From: G963666895 sp963666895
Lineage (GTDB): Bacteria > Desulfobacterota > Desulfovibrionia > Desulfovibrionales > Desulfovibrionaceae
Length of the DNA: 64,000 nt
NCBI GenBank assembly: GCA_963666895.2
Contig: CAXXNS010000013.1
Coordinates: 1 to 64,000, forward strand
Direction: 5' to 3'
Below are positions 35,601 to 43,107 of this stretch, piece after piece. Made by a program: the position numbers and the translations under genes. The notes under the pieces are model-generated. The model was not told where the DNA came from and did no database searches. It saw only the letters and a program-made list of their open reading frames with translations. Position 1 is the stretch's first letter, and the number at the start of each line of letters is the position of its first letter.

Positions 35601-35720
35601 CAACCCCGCGGCGTACGCCTCAACCGGAGTGAGACCGACCCCCAAGTGTCCCAACGTCAGGCCCGTGAGCCCGACCGCGGACAGCTTGAGGAATTCTCGG
35701 CGGTCACATTTCATGTTCAT
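32673..35720 (-). CDS. fdhA: Formate dehydrogenase alpha subunit, selenocysteine form (copy 2)
   Basis: 1015 aa if TGA at 35150-35148 is read as selenocysteine 191. The frame is open on both sides of that codon and aligns residue for residue with the Cys copy: HQARI-U-HSATVAALGESFGRGAMTNHWIDIKNAD. A SECIS-like hairpin follows 14 nt after it. Tat signal DRREFLK, [4Fe-4S] ligands C52, C55, C59, C87, and GGGINALRGEPNVQGS for the pterin are present. It is a periplasmic W/Mo-bis-MGD enzyme with FdhB. It would be mis-annotated as two fragments by standard translation (stop at 35148, restart at 35099). Confidence 0.95.
35113..35133 (-). promoter_or_regulatory. SECIS-like hairpin for selenocysteine insertion
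   Basis: In the mRNA AGCGGCTCT pairs with AGAGTCGTT (two G-U pairs) around loop GGG. It starts 14 nt after the UGA, about the spacing of bacterial SECIS elements such as E. coli fdhF (11 nt). The codons that form it are unlike the rest of the gene. Confidence 0.7.
35148..35150 (-). other. In-frame TGA selenocysteine codon of fdhA
   Basis: Codon 191; the paralogous gene has TGC at codon 191. Flanking protein sequence is continuous across it. Confidence 0.93.
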
Positions 35721-35784
35721 CCTCCTCGGTCATGGATGCCGGCCGTGTCTCGGCCGTCCGAAAACCTTTGCCGCTACTATGCCT

Positions 35785-35813
35785 ATTTGAGCACAGTAGA
35801 TTTAGTATGGCAA
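35785..35813 (-). promoter_or_regulatory. Candidate promoter of fdhA (copy 2)
   Basis: On the minus strand TTGCCA (plus 35808-35813), 17 bp and TCAAAT (plus 35785-35790). The -10 match is only moderate. The shared 16-bp repeat lies 20 bp upstream. Confidence 0.3.
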
Positions 35814-35832
35814 AAAAATATTTAATTGCAAT

Positions 35833-35848
35833 ATGTTAAATAAAACAT
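35833..35848. promoter_or_regulatory. Candidate ModE-like operator upstream of fdhA (copy 2)
   Basis: ATGTTAAATAAAACAT, identical to 30001-30016. It starts one base after the modE-like stop codon and 113 bp before the fdhA start. Confidence 0.55.
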
Positions 35849-35849
35849 A

Positions 35850-36281
35850 TCAGGCTTCTTTTCCCTTGGCGTAGCCATGCACCTCCATGGCCAGCAGCTC
35901 CTCGGCCCGGTCCAGGGCAAAGGACTCCACGTCGTTCATCAGCTCCCGATACTTGCGACACAGGCTCTCCCCGGCCGGGGACAGCCGGTACCCGGAGCGG
36001 TTGCCCGAATGTTTCTCGGTCAGGCTGATGCCCATGATTTTTTCCGTGGTTTTGAGCTTGCCCCAGGCCGCCCGGTAGGACATGCCCAATTTTTCCGAGG
36101 CCGCCTTGAGCGAGCCGGACTCCGCGATCTGCTGGAGCAGGATCAGGCGTCCCATCCCGAACAGGACGCCTTCCGGGGTCTCGAACCACATCTGCAGCCG
36201 CAGGGTGGCCGCATCGTCCTTGTCCACGGCGGACTCGGGGGTCGACTCGGGCCGCATCCTCTTGTGGTGGTTTGCCGACAT
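35850..36281 (-). CDS. ModE-type winged-helix regulator lacking molybdate-binding domain
   Basis: A 143-aa protein that matches only the N-terminal DNA-binding half of ModE: GVLFGMGRLILLQQIAESGSLKAASEKLGMSYRAAWGKLKTTEKIMGISLTEK, then the wing GNRSGYRLSPAGESL. The C-terminal TOBE (Mop) domains that bind molybdate in E. coli ModE are absent. Start 36281 is chosen because it follows the moeA-like stop by 10 bp and has GAGGGAA upstream; the frame is open to 36338. Located between moeA-like and fdhA, it is the natural regulator of both fdh operons. Confidence 0.78.
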   Translation of the reverse strand: MSANHHKRMRPESTPESAVDKDDAATLRLQMWFETPEGVLFGMGRLILLQQIAESGSLKAASEKLGMSYRAAWGKLKTTEKIMGISLTEKHSGNRSGYRLSPAGESLCRKYRELMNDVESFALDRAEELLAMEVHGYAKGKEA

Positions 36282-36291
36282 GGTCGTTCCC

Positions 36292-37962
36292 TCACTTCCC
36301 GAACGGGCATTTGGGGTAGACGCACTGGGCGCATTCACGGCACAGGCCGCCTGCGCCCAGCTTGGCCAGGTCGGCGCGGCGGATCTCCACGCCGGCCAGG
36401 AGCCGGGGCAGGAGCAGGTCCAGGCTGGTTGTTTTGTAATACAGGGCGCAGGCCGGGACGCCGAGGACCTGGACCGGGCCCCGTTTGGCGATCAGGGTCA
36501 TGGCCCCGGGCAGCACCGGCATGCCGTAGAGCATGTCCGTGACGCCTCCTTCCACGAGCCCGTTGCGGGTCACGTCGTCGGGGTCCACGGACAGCCCGGC
36601 CGTGGTGATGATCAGGTCGCATCCCTTGTCGGCCAGGATCTTCACGGCCCTGGCGATGGTCTTGCTGTCGTCCGGGGTGATGATGGTCTCGGCCACCTCG
36701 CTGCCCAGCTTGAGGAGCTTGGAGGTGACGATGGACTCGAACTTGTCCTCGATGAGCCCGTGAAAGACCTCGTTGCCGGTGATGAGCAGCCCGGCCCTGG
36801 CCTTGCGCAGGGGCCGCACTTCGAACATGGGGCCGTCCTGCAGCAGGGTCATGGCCCGGTCGAAGCGGGTCTTTTTCAGGAACAGGGGGATGGCCCGGGT
36901 TCCGGCCAGCTTCTTGCCCTTGTCCACCACGGTGTAGCCGTGGCGCGAGGCGACCATGACGTCGGGCAACAGGTTGAAGGATTCCTGGAGCTCCTCGTTG
37001 ACCAGGAGCAGCCCGGCCTCCTGGGACATGATCTGCACCTTGCCTTCCCGGGGCGGGTCGGACGGCACGGTGCCCGGTCCGGCCATGGCCTGGCCGAAGG
37101 CCCGGGCCGCGTCGTCCTCGTGGATGTAGCCTTCGGGACATTCCTGCTCCACGTGGACGTGGAAGCGGCCCATGTGCTGCAGCCGGCAGACGTCCCCGGC
37201 CGTGACCACGTGGCCGCGGTGAAACGCGGGCTCCTTGCTTTGGCCGGGTATGATCTGGGTCATGTCGTGGAGCACGGTCTTGCCGATGCTCTTGGCCACG
37301 GGGATGGCCTTGGTCCGGGGCTGGGGCTCGTCCACGTCCAGGGGGTTCACGTAGGGGCCCTCGCCCTGGCAGCGGCGGCAGATGGCCCCGTATCGGGCCG
37401 GATAGGCGTCGCCGCAGAGCCTGCATCGGGCGATCTCGCCCTTGCTGCGCCGCCGCAGGAAGGTCGGGGGCAGGGTGACCGGTTCCACGGAGCACAGGGA
37501 GGCGCCCGCCTCGCGGATGTCCTGCCGCAGTTGGTCGGAGTCCTGCTCCTGCTTGCCCCTGGTCTTGAACAGCCAGGTGTGGATGTGGGGCCAGGCCTTG
37601 AGCTTGACCGGATCGAGGGTCACGCGGATGCCGTCGCCCGTGAACTTGTCGAACAGGGCCAGGGCGTAGACCCCCAGGTCCAGGATGCGGAGCCAGCCGT
37701 TGCCGATGGTGCATGGGGTCAGGATCTGGATGGCGTCCGGCAGGCACCAGGAGGTCTCGGAGATGGCGTCGTAGAGTGTGCCCTCGGGGATGTACCGCTG
37801 GGCCTCGGCGACCATGAAGCCGCCCACCAGGATGCCGGGCGCGGGATAGGAATGGAACTGCCTGGAGAGTTCCAGGTATTCGTCGAAGGTGAACGGCGGG
37901 ATACAGACGTCGGCGGCGGAGGCCGCCTGGGAATGGGGTTTCAGATCGGTGGCTTTGGACAT
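36292..37962 (-). CDS. FmdE-domain/MoeA-like molybdopterin-binding fusion protein
   Basis: 556 aa. Residues 20-190 are an FmdE (formylmethanofuran dehydrogenase subunit E-like) domain (FHSYPAPGILVGGFMV). A zinc ribbon follows (CRLCG...CRRCQ), then a MoeA-like region with a MoCF-biosynthesis domain (ARAGLLITGNEVFHG, DLIITTAGLSVDPDDVTRNG, LPGAMTLIAKRGPVQVLGVPA). The tail carries CRECAQCVYPKCPF, which could hold a metal or Fe-S centre. MoeA-type domains insert Mo or W into molybdopterin, so a role in making the FdhA cofactor fits. GGAGCGGACCC precedes ATG 37962. It heads the modE/fdh block. Confidence 0.78.
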   Translation of the reverse strand: MSKATDLKPHSQAASAADVCIPPFTFDEYLELSRQFHSYPAPGILVGGFMVAEAQRYIPEGTLYDAISETSWCLPDAIQILTPCTIGNGWLRILDLGVYALALFDKFTGDGIRVTLDPVKLKAWPHIHTWLFKTRGKQEQDSDQLRQDIREAGASLCSVEPVTLPPTFLRRRSKGEIARCRLCGDAYPARYGAICRRCQGEGPYVNPLDVDEPQPRTKAIPVAKSIGKTVLHDMTQIIPGQSKEPAFHRGHVVTAGDVCRLQHMGRFHVHVEQECPEGYIHEDDAARAFGQAMAGPGTVPSDPPREGKVQIMSQEAGLLLVNEELQESFNLLPDVMVASRHGYTVVDKGKKLAGTRAIPLFLKKTRFDRAMTLLQDGPMFEVRPLRKARAGLLITGNEVFHGLIEDKFESIVTSKLLKLGSEVAETIITPDDSKTIARAVKILADKGCDLIITTAGLSVDPDDVTRNGLVEGGVTDMLYGMPVLPGAMTLIAKRGPVQVLGVPACALYYKTTSLDLLLPRLLAGVEIRRADLAKLGAGGLCRECAQCVYPKCPFGK

Positions 37963-38463
37963 GGGTCCGCTCCAGTATGGGTTGCGCCGACCCCCGTCCC
38001 CGCCGGACGGTTTCAGCGTGTTTTTGTGGGCTTCTCTTATGCCCTCACAAGCACAATACCGGGCGGGCAACAAGAGAATGTTTCTTGCTTTAAATTCGGC
38101 ACCAGCAAAGGAAAACAACGCCTATATCTGTTCATGAACACTGTATTTGTCTGTTCGGCCGCCCAAAAGAAACGGGAAAAGACCCGAACAAGGGATAAGC
38201 AAACGCTTCGGGATCATTGATCTCCTTATTGCAGGAGAGCGGGACCGGGCGTCTTGGGATGTCTGGCTTCTTGCTTTAGTTTTGGCACCAAGTCTCATTT
38301 TGGGAGTGCCCGCGTCCAGTAATGACGGGCGTTTTCGGATAACGACCCTGAGGAGGAGGGTTTGTTGAGCCGGTGCGGGCCTCAAGTCCAGGGCGAAATC
38401 GGCCGACAGGATGTTCTAGACTTTTTCTAGAAACAGGCACGGCCCTTGCATGGGGCTTGCGGC
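37963..38463. other. Intergenic region upstream of the FmdE-MoeA gene and of the 127-aa gene
   Basis: 500 bp without a convincing gene. The half next to 37962 must hold the fmdE-moeA promoter; its leader is GC-rich and could fold, but I do not recognise a known riboswitch. A TTCTAG-N7-CTAGAA dyad (38414-38432) and a sigma-54-like site are at the other end. Confidence 0.45.
38435..38450 (+). promoter_or_regulatory. Sigma-54-like promoter before the 127-aa gene
   Basis: AGGCACGGCCCTTGCA differs from the consensus TGGCACG-N4-TTGCA only in its first base, and GG and GC are 10 bp apart as required. Transcription would begin at about 38461, almost at the ATG, which is odd. Confidence 0.35.
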
Positions 38464-38847
38464 ATGGACAATATTGCCGCCCAAAAAGAACACGACATGT
38501 ACGTCAGGCGTCTGGCCACTGGGCTGCGCATGAACGGCCGGGTGGCCGCTGGCCTGCCCGGGTGGGACGCGCCCCTGGCCGTGCCGGGCAACGGGTCCGA
38601 CAACGGGTCCGGCCCGTACGTTCCGGACATCGAGGCCCTGCTGGGCGCCATGCACTGCCTGGTGGAGGTGGAGACCGCCGGGAGCCTCGGCGGCGTGGAC
38701 GTGGACGCCCGCTGGCAGGCCTTTTCCCACTGGGCCCGGTCCCCGGGCAGGATGTTCCTGGTGGCCGTGCCCACGGCCCTGGAGCCCGGGGCGCATCAGC
38801 GGCTGGCCCGGCTGGGCATCCGCAACGCGGAAGTGATCACGGTCTGA
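38464..38847 (+). CDS. Hypothetical cytoplasmic protein
   Basis: 127 aa, no signal peptide, membrane segment or recognised family. A Gly/Asn-rich stretch at about 40-50 separates a basic N-terminus from a compact C-terminal part (LGAMHCLVEVETAG, PGRMFLVAVPTALEPGAHQRLARLGIRNAEVITV) that looks like a small alpha/beta domain. Starts at 38446, 38464 and 38497 are all possible and none has a strong ribosome-binding site. It converges with the TPR gene at 38855. Confidence 0.5.
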   Translation: MDNIAAQKEHDMYVRRLATGLRMNGRVAAGLPGWDAPLAVPGNGSDNGSGPYVPDIEALLGAMHCLVEVETAGSLGGVDVDARWQAFSHWARSPGRMFLVAVPTALEPGAHQRLARLGIRNAEVITV

Positions 38848-38854
38848 GGGTCTT

Positions 38855-40024
38855 TTATTCTTCCAGCAACCTGAGCAATTGTTCGGCCGTGTCGCGGTGG
38901 CGGCTGTCGGCCGGGATGGCTTTCAGGGCCTGGCGCGCCTTGTCCGGCTCCTTGAGGGTCAGGCGGGCCTGGGCCAGGAGCATGCGGGCGTCGTGGTCTC
39001 CGGGCCGTGCGGACAGGTAGCGGTCCAGCAGGTCCGCGCCCTGGCGGTGGCGGCCGAAGTTCAGGCAGAGCAGGGCCATGCGCTTGGCCCGTTCCGCGTT
39101 GTACGCGGCCTTTTGGGCCCGTTCCAGGGCGTCCAGGGCGGGATCGAGCCGCCCGGCCCGGGCGTAGAGCTGGCCCAGACGGTCCAGGGCCTCGGCGTCC
39201 GAGGCCCCGGGCTCCAGGGTTTTGGCCGCCAGAAAGGGCAGGTTGGTCCCGGCGTACAGCCCGGCCAGGCGTTGCAGCAGCCCGGCCTTGGACTGTCCCG
39301 ATTCGTTGTTGCAACGCAGCACCGCCTCCAGGGCCGCGGCCGCCCGGCCGTATCGCTCGCCCATGGTCTCGGCGTCGGCCAGGAGCAGCCACAGCTGCTC
39401 GTCGCACGGGGTCCGGTCCAGGGCGTCCAGGATGGGGGCGATACCCTTGGCGTGCTGCCCGGCCTTGGTGCGCGCCAGGGCGTTGAGCTTGAGCCAGCGC
39501 AGGTCCGGCTGTTTCAGCAGGGGCCAGGCCTTGTCCAGGACCCGGGCCGCGTTCTGGTACTTCTCGGCCAGGGCCCAGGCCGTTGCCGCCTGAAAGAGCA
39601 GGTCGGTCTCGGCCACGGTCTCGGCATCGGCTTGGGCCAGGCCGTATGCCTTTTCCAGCAGGGGCGCGCTCTCGGCCCAGCGTTCCAGGCCATAGGCGGT
39701 CAGCCCCAGGTTGCGGCATAGGGCCGGGTTGTTCGGCTCCTGCTCCAGGGCTTGGGAGTAGGCGTCAAAGGCGCCGTCCAGATCGCCTGTCAGGTACAGG
39801 GCGTTGCCCAGGGCCTGGAGCACCGGCACGGGCACGGCCTGATCCTTTTCGCTCAGGTTCCGGGCCATGCGCTCCAGGAGCAGGTCACGGGCCCGGGCAT
39901 ACTGGTCGGCGTCGAAAAGCTTGTTGACCTGACGCAGCAGGGACACGTCGTCCGAAGACAGGGACTGGGCCGGGACGGTTGTGGGCCACAGCAGGAGCAG
40001 GAGGACGACGAGGGCGGCGCGCAT
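38855..40024 (-). CDS. Exported TPR protein of the TonB2-type operon
   Basis: A 389-aa protein with a signal peptide (MRAALVVLLLLLWPTTVPAQS) and tetratricopeptide repeats through the mature chain (LQALGNALYLTGDLDGAFDAYSQAL; NLGLTAYGLERWAESAPLLEKAY; LDRLGQLYARAGRLDPALDALERA). It starts two bases after the tonB stop, so it is translated from the same mRNA. TPR proteins close the TonB2-type operons of vibrios and some other bacteria and are thought to help receptor-TonB coupling. Confidence 0.82.
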   Translation of the reverse strand: MRAALVVLLLLLWPTTVPAQSLSSDDVSLLRQVNKLFDADQYARARDLLLERMARNLSEKDQAVPVPVLQALGNALYLTGDLDGAFDAYSQALEQEPNNPALCRNLGLTAYGLERWAESAPLLEKAYGLAQADAETVAETDLLFQAATAWALAEKYQNAARVLDKAWPLLKQPDLRWLKLNALARTKAGQHAKGIAPILDALDRTPCDEQLWLLLADAETMGERYGRAAAALEAVLRCNNESGQSKAGLLQRLAGLYAGTNLPFLAAKTLEPGASDAEALDRLGQLYARAGRLDPALDALERAQKAAYNAERAKRMALLCLNFGRHRQGADLLDRYLSARPGDHDARMLLAQARLTLKEPDKARQALKAIPADSRHRDTAEQLLRLLEE

Positions 40025-40026
40025 CG

Positions 40027-40677
40027 TCACTCCAGCTCGAAGGCGATGGGGATGCGCACCCAGGTCCGCACCGGCTGGCCCTGGTAGATGCCCGGGCTGA
40101 ACCGCCATTGTTCCACTGCCCGCACCGCGCTTCTCTCGAACACGTCGCCCGGTTCGGACGACACCACCTGGACCTGGCTCACCGAGCCGTCCGTTTCCAC
40201 CAGGAATCGGAGCTCCACCTTGCCGGTCAGCCCCTTGCGCAGGGCATTGGCCGGGTATTGGGGCTGCACCTGGCGTACGGCCCGGGGCGGCTCGTCCACC
40301 TGGCCGACCTCGAAGGTGATCCCGGCCAGGTCGGGCCCGCCGTGCAGGTCCGAGGTCTCCAGGCCCAGGTCCAGGGCCAGGCCGGGCCCCGCGCCCACGG
40401 ACAGGTCCGGGGTCAGGAACCCCTCCACCGGCTGGCTGGACATCCGGGGGGACACGTCCAACTGCTCCAGGTTGAATTCCTCGGGCCGCAGCTGCCGGGC
40501 TTCGGGCATGCGCTTCCAGCGCGGGGCGTCGGCGAAGAAGAGTTTGACCGCGTTGAGCCTCGGCTCGTCCGTCCGGCCCGGGTCGCGCACGGCCAGCATG
40601 GGCAGGGCCAGCAGGACCAGGAAGGTGATGGCCGTGGCCGAGGCCAGGGCCGGGACCAGCCGGGGGCGCACGGTCAC
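40027..40677 (-). CDS. tonB: TonB-family energy transducer
   Basis: 216 aa with an N-terminal membrane anchor (LVPALASATAITFLVLLALPML), a linker, and a C-terminal TonB domain (AVRQVQPQYPANALRKGLTGKVELRFLVETDGSVSQVQVV, AVEQWRFSPG). The linker lacks the long Pro-Glu/Pro-Lys repeats of E. coli TonB, as is usual for short TonB2-type proteins. GTG 40677 is chosen because it overlaps the exbD stop (GTGA) and starts just before the anchor; the upstream ATG at 40728 lies inside exbD. Confidence 0.88.
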   Translation of the reverse strand: MTVRPRLVPALASATAITFLVLLALPMLAVRDPGRTDEPRLNAVKLFFADAPRWKRMPEARQLRPEEFNLEQLDVSPRMSSQPVEGFLTPDLSVGAGPGLALDLGLETSDLHGGPDLAGITFEVGQVDEPPRAVRQVQPQYPANALRKGLTGKVELRFLVETDGSVSQVQVVSSEPGDVFERSAVRAVEQWRFSPGIYQGQPVRTWVRIPIAFELE

Positions 40678-41087
40678 TCCGGCCGGGCGGCGGCGATGCT
40701 GATGTTCTGCGCTCCGGCCAATCGGCACTGGTCGATGAGCCGGATCACCTCGTCGGTGGTGCTGGCCCGGTCGGCCACCAGGAGCACGGCCCCGTCCGGG
40801 GTGTCGGCCAAAAAGGCCGAGACCCGGTTGCGCACGGACCTGAGGTCCACCACCTTGCCCTCCACGTACACCGCGCCCTGGTCGGTCAGGCCCACCTGCA
40901 GGGTGGGCAGCCGTTCCTCGTGGGCGGTCTGGGCCGAAGGCCGGGCCACCTCGATGCCCGCGTCGCGCACGAAGGAGGTGGTGACGATGAAGAAGATGAG
41001 CAGGATGAAGATCATGTCGATGAGCGGGGCCATGTTGATGTCCATGGACTTGCCGCGGCCGGAACGGGTGTAGCGGTAGCAGCTCAT
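40674..41087 (-). CDS. exbD: ExbD-family proton channel component
   Basis: 137 aa with one membrane segment (MAPLIDMIFILLIFFIVTTSF) that contains the essential Asp of ExbD/TolR, and a periplasmic domain with LLVADRASTTDEVIRLIDQCRLAG. It works with ExbB to energise TonB. It overlaps exbB upstream and tonB downstream by four bases each. Confidence 0.93.
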   Translation of the reverse strand: MSCYRYTRSGRGKSMDINMAPLIDMIFILLIFFIVTTSFVRDAGIEVARPSAQTAHEERLPTLQVGLTDQGAVYVEGKVVDLRSVRNRVSAFLADTPDGAVLLVADRASTTDEVIRLIDQCRLAGAQNISIAAARPE

Positions 41088-41701
41088 GACGGCTCTCCCG
41101 CGATGGTCTCGCGCGACAGGGCGGAGCAGAAGCGGTCCACCCGGTCCTTGAGGTTCTGGGTCCGGCGGCGCAGGAAGTGGCCCGCGAACAGGGCCGGGAT
41201 GGCCACCAGCAGCCCGGTCTGGGTGCTGACCAGGGCCTCGGAGATGCCCCCGGACAGGGCGCGCGGGTTGCCCGTGCCCTGCACGGCCAGGGCGTCGAAG
41301 ACCCCGATCATGCCCATGACCGTGCCCAGCAGGCCCAGCAGCGGGGCCAGCCCGGCAAAGACCATGATGGTGGTCACGCTGCGCTCGGCCTGGCGGCCGA
41401 AGACCTGGGCCAGGCGTTGCAGCAGCTTCTTGTCCAGGTCCGGGTCGCCGGTGCGCTGGTCCAGATACTCCCCGGCCAGTTCGCCCTGCCAGCCGTTGGT
41501 CGCGCATTTTTCCCGGGACGAACCGAACAGGGCGGCCGCCTCGCCGAGGGGCTGCTCGCGCCGCCGCCAACCGGCCAGCTGCCAGCCCTTGAGCAGGATC
41601 AGGGTCCAGACCCAGATGGAGATTCCGGCCAGAGGGGGCATGACCACCCCGCCGGAGCCGAAGTAGTCGGTCAGCTCCAGGAGCAGCCCGTGCGCGTTCA
41701 C
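41084..41701 (-). CDS. exbB: ExbB-family proton channel component
   Basis: 205 aa, three membrane segments; the MotA/TolQ/ExbB signature is in TTIMVFAGLAPLLGLLGTVMGMIGVFDALA and GGISEALVSTQTGLLVAIPALF. GTG 41701 is taken as start because it overlaps the preceding stop as GTGA and gives a normal N-terminus (MNAHGLLLELTDYFGSGG). It is the second ExbB homologue in the operon. Confidence 0.92.
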   Translation of the reverse strand: MNAHGLLLELTDYFGSGGVVMPPLAGISIWVWTLILLKGWQLAGWRRREQPLGEAAALFGSSREKCATNGWQGELAGEYLDQRTGDPDLDKKLLQRLAQVFGRQAERSVTTIMVFAGLAPLLGLLGTVMGMIGVFDALAVQGTGNPRALSGGISEALVSTQTGLLVAIPALFAGHFLRRRTQNLKDRVDRFCSALSRETIAGEPS

Positions 41702-43107
41702 GACGTCGCTCCGGGTTGCTTGTCGCCCAGCAGGGTGACGCTGAAGGCCACGCTCTTCTCCTCCATGTCCGCGATGACCGAGTCCACGCGGCGCTCCAGG
41801 AAGTGGTGCAGCAGCAGGATGGGGATGGCCACGGCCAGGCCCAGCTCCGTGGTCACCAGGGCCTCGGAGATGCCCCCGGACATGAGCTTGGGATCGCTGT
41901 TTCCGGACAGGGTCATGACCGAGAAGGTGTTGATCATGCCCGTCACCGTGCCCAGAAGGCCCATGAGCGGAGCCACGGCCCCGAGCACGGCCAGGGTGGG
42001 CAGGAAGCGCTCCAGGGGCGGCACCTCCTTGAGGATGGCGTCGTGGAACACGTTTTCCAGCACTTCCTTGGACGCGCCCTTGTGGTCCAGCCCGGCTCCG
42101 ATGACCCGGCAGGCCGGGGTGTGGCGGAACCTGGCGCAGAGCTGGCGGCTTTCCTCGAAGCTGCCCTTGCGCAGCAGCCCGGCCAGCTTCTCCAGGGTGG
42201 ACTCGGACGAGGGCTTGACCCGGATGAGCACCAGGATGCGCTCCAGGCCCAGGAGCAGGCCGACCAACCCCACGCCCAGAATGGGCCAGACCAGCACGCC
42301 GCCGGACCGGATGTGGGCCCAGAACCCGCCGCCGTCGCCGGAGCGCAGGGCCGAGCCGCCGGACAGGTCCACGCACAGGAAGGCCGGATGGCCCGGGTTC
42401 TCCAGCAGGGCCTGGACCGTTTGCCGTGCCGGGCCGGACAGGGACGCGCCCCCGGCCGACAGGCGGCCGCCCTCCATGACCACCAGGGGACCCATGTCCC
42501 CATCGGCCTGGTAGAATGCCGCGTTGTTGCCCATCCGCAGCACCGGGCCAACGACGCTGTCGCCCGAGGGGCCCAGGAAGGGAGCCTGGGCCACGGCCAC
42601 CGCGCCGGTGTCCAGGACTTCCTGGAACAGCCCGCGCACCAGGCCGCGGATCTGCTCAAAGGAGGGCATGCCCTCGCTGTCCAGCAGGGCCTGGCAGTCC
42701 TCCAGGCGGCCCGGGGACACGATGGCCGCCAAAGAGCCCAGGTAGAGCCGCTCCGTGTCGCGGGCCGTGTTCAGCACCGCGCTTTCGATGAGAGACAGGT
42801 CCTGTTCCCGGTCGGCCAGGTCCTGGCGGGCCTGGTCCTCGCGGGCCAGCAGCTCGTCGAACCGCTGCTTGAGCGCCTCCAGCTGGGCTTCCTTGCGGCC
42901 GGTGTCGGTCCGCAGCTGGGACACGGCGCTTTGCAGTGCGGCCTGGTCCTGGGCCATGTCCTGGCGTGCTGCCTGGGCCTGGGCCCGGACTTCTCCGGCC
43001 TGCTGTTCGAGTTCCTGGGCCGTGTCCGGCCATTGCTGGCCAAGGGCCGCGCCGGGGAGCAGGGAAAGACAAAGAAATATGACGGAAAGGGCCAGGCGGC
43101 GGGTCAT
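41698..43107 (-). CDS. TtpC-like ExbB protein with large periplasmic coiled-coil domain
   Basis: A 469-aa protein with a signal-like N-terminus (LALSVIFLCLSLLPGAALGQ), a long coiled coil (about 25-110: QELEQQAGEVRAQAQAARQDM), a periplasmic region, then a C-terminal ExbB unit with three membrane segments (LAVLGAVAPLMGLLGTVTGMINTF, GGISEALVTTELGLAVAIPILLL). Such extended MotA/TolQ/ExbB proteins are the TtpC component of TonB2 systems. It overlaps the DUF3450 gene and exbB by four bases each. Confidence 0.88.
   Translation of the reverse strand: MTRRLALSVIFLCLSLLPGAALGQQWPDTAQELEQQAGEVRAQAQAARQDMAQDQAALQSAVSQLRTDTGRKEAQLEALKQRFDELLAREDQARQDLADREQDLSLIESAVLNTARDTERLYLGSLAAIVSPGRLEDCQALLDSEGMPSFEQIRGLVRGLFQEVLDTGAVAVAQAPFLGPSGDSVVGPVLRMGNNAAFYQADGDMGPLVVMEGGRLSAGGASLSGPARQTVQALLENPGHPAFLCVDLSGGSALRSGDGGGFWAHIRSGGVLVWPILGVGLVGLLLGLERILVLIRVKPSSESTLEKLAGLLRKGSFEESRQLCARFRHTPACRVIGAGLDHKGASKEVLENVFHDAILKEVPPLERFLPTLAVLGAVAPLMGLLGTVTGMINTFSVMTLSGNSDPKLMSGGISEALVTTELGLAVAIPILLLHHFLERRVDSVIADMEEKSVAFSVTLLGDKQPGATS

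Noticed and set aside
37963..38130. Molybdenum-cofactor riboswitch in the fmdE-moeA leader
   Set aside because: The leader is GC-rich and can fold, but I could not find the conserved Moco riboswitch core by eye. A covariance-model search (Infernal, RF01055) would decide.
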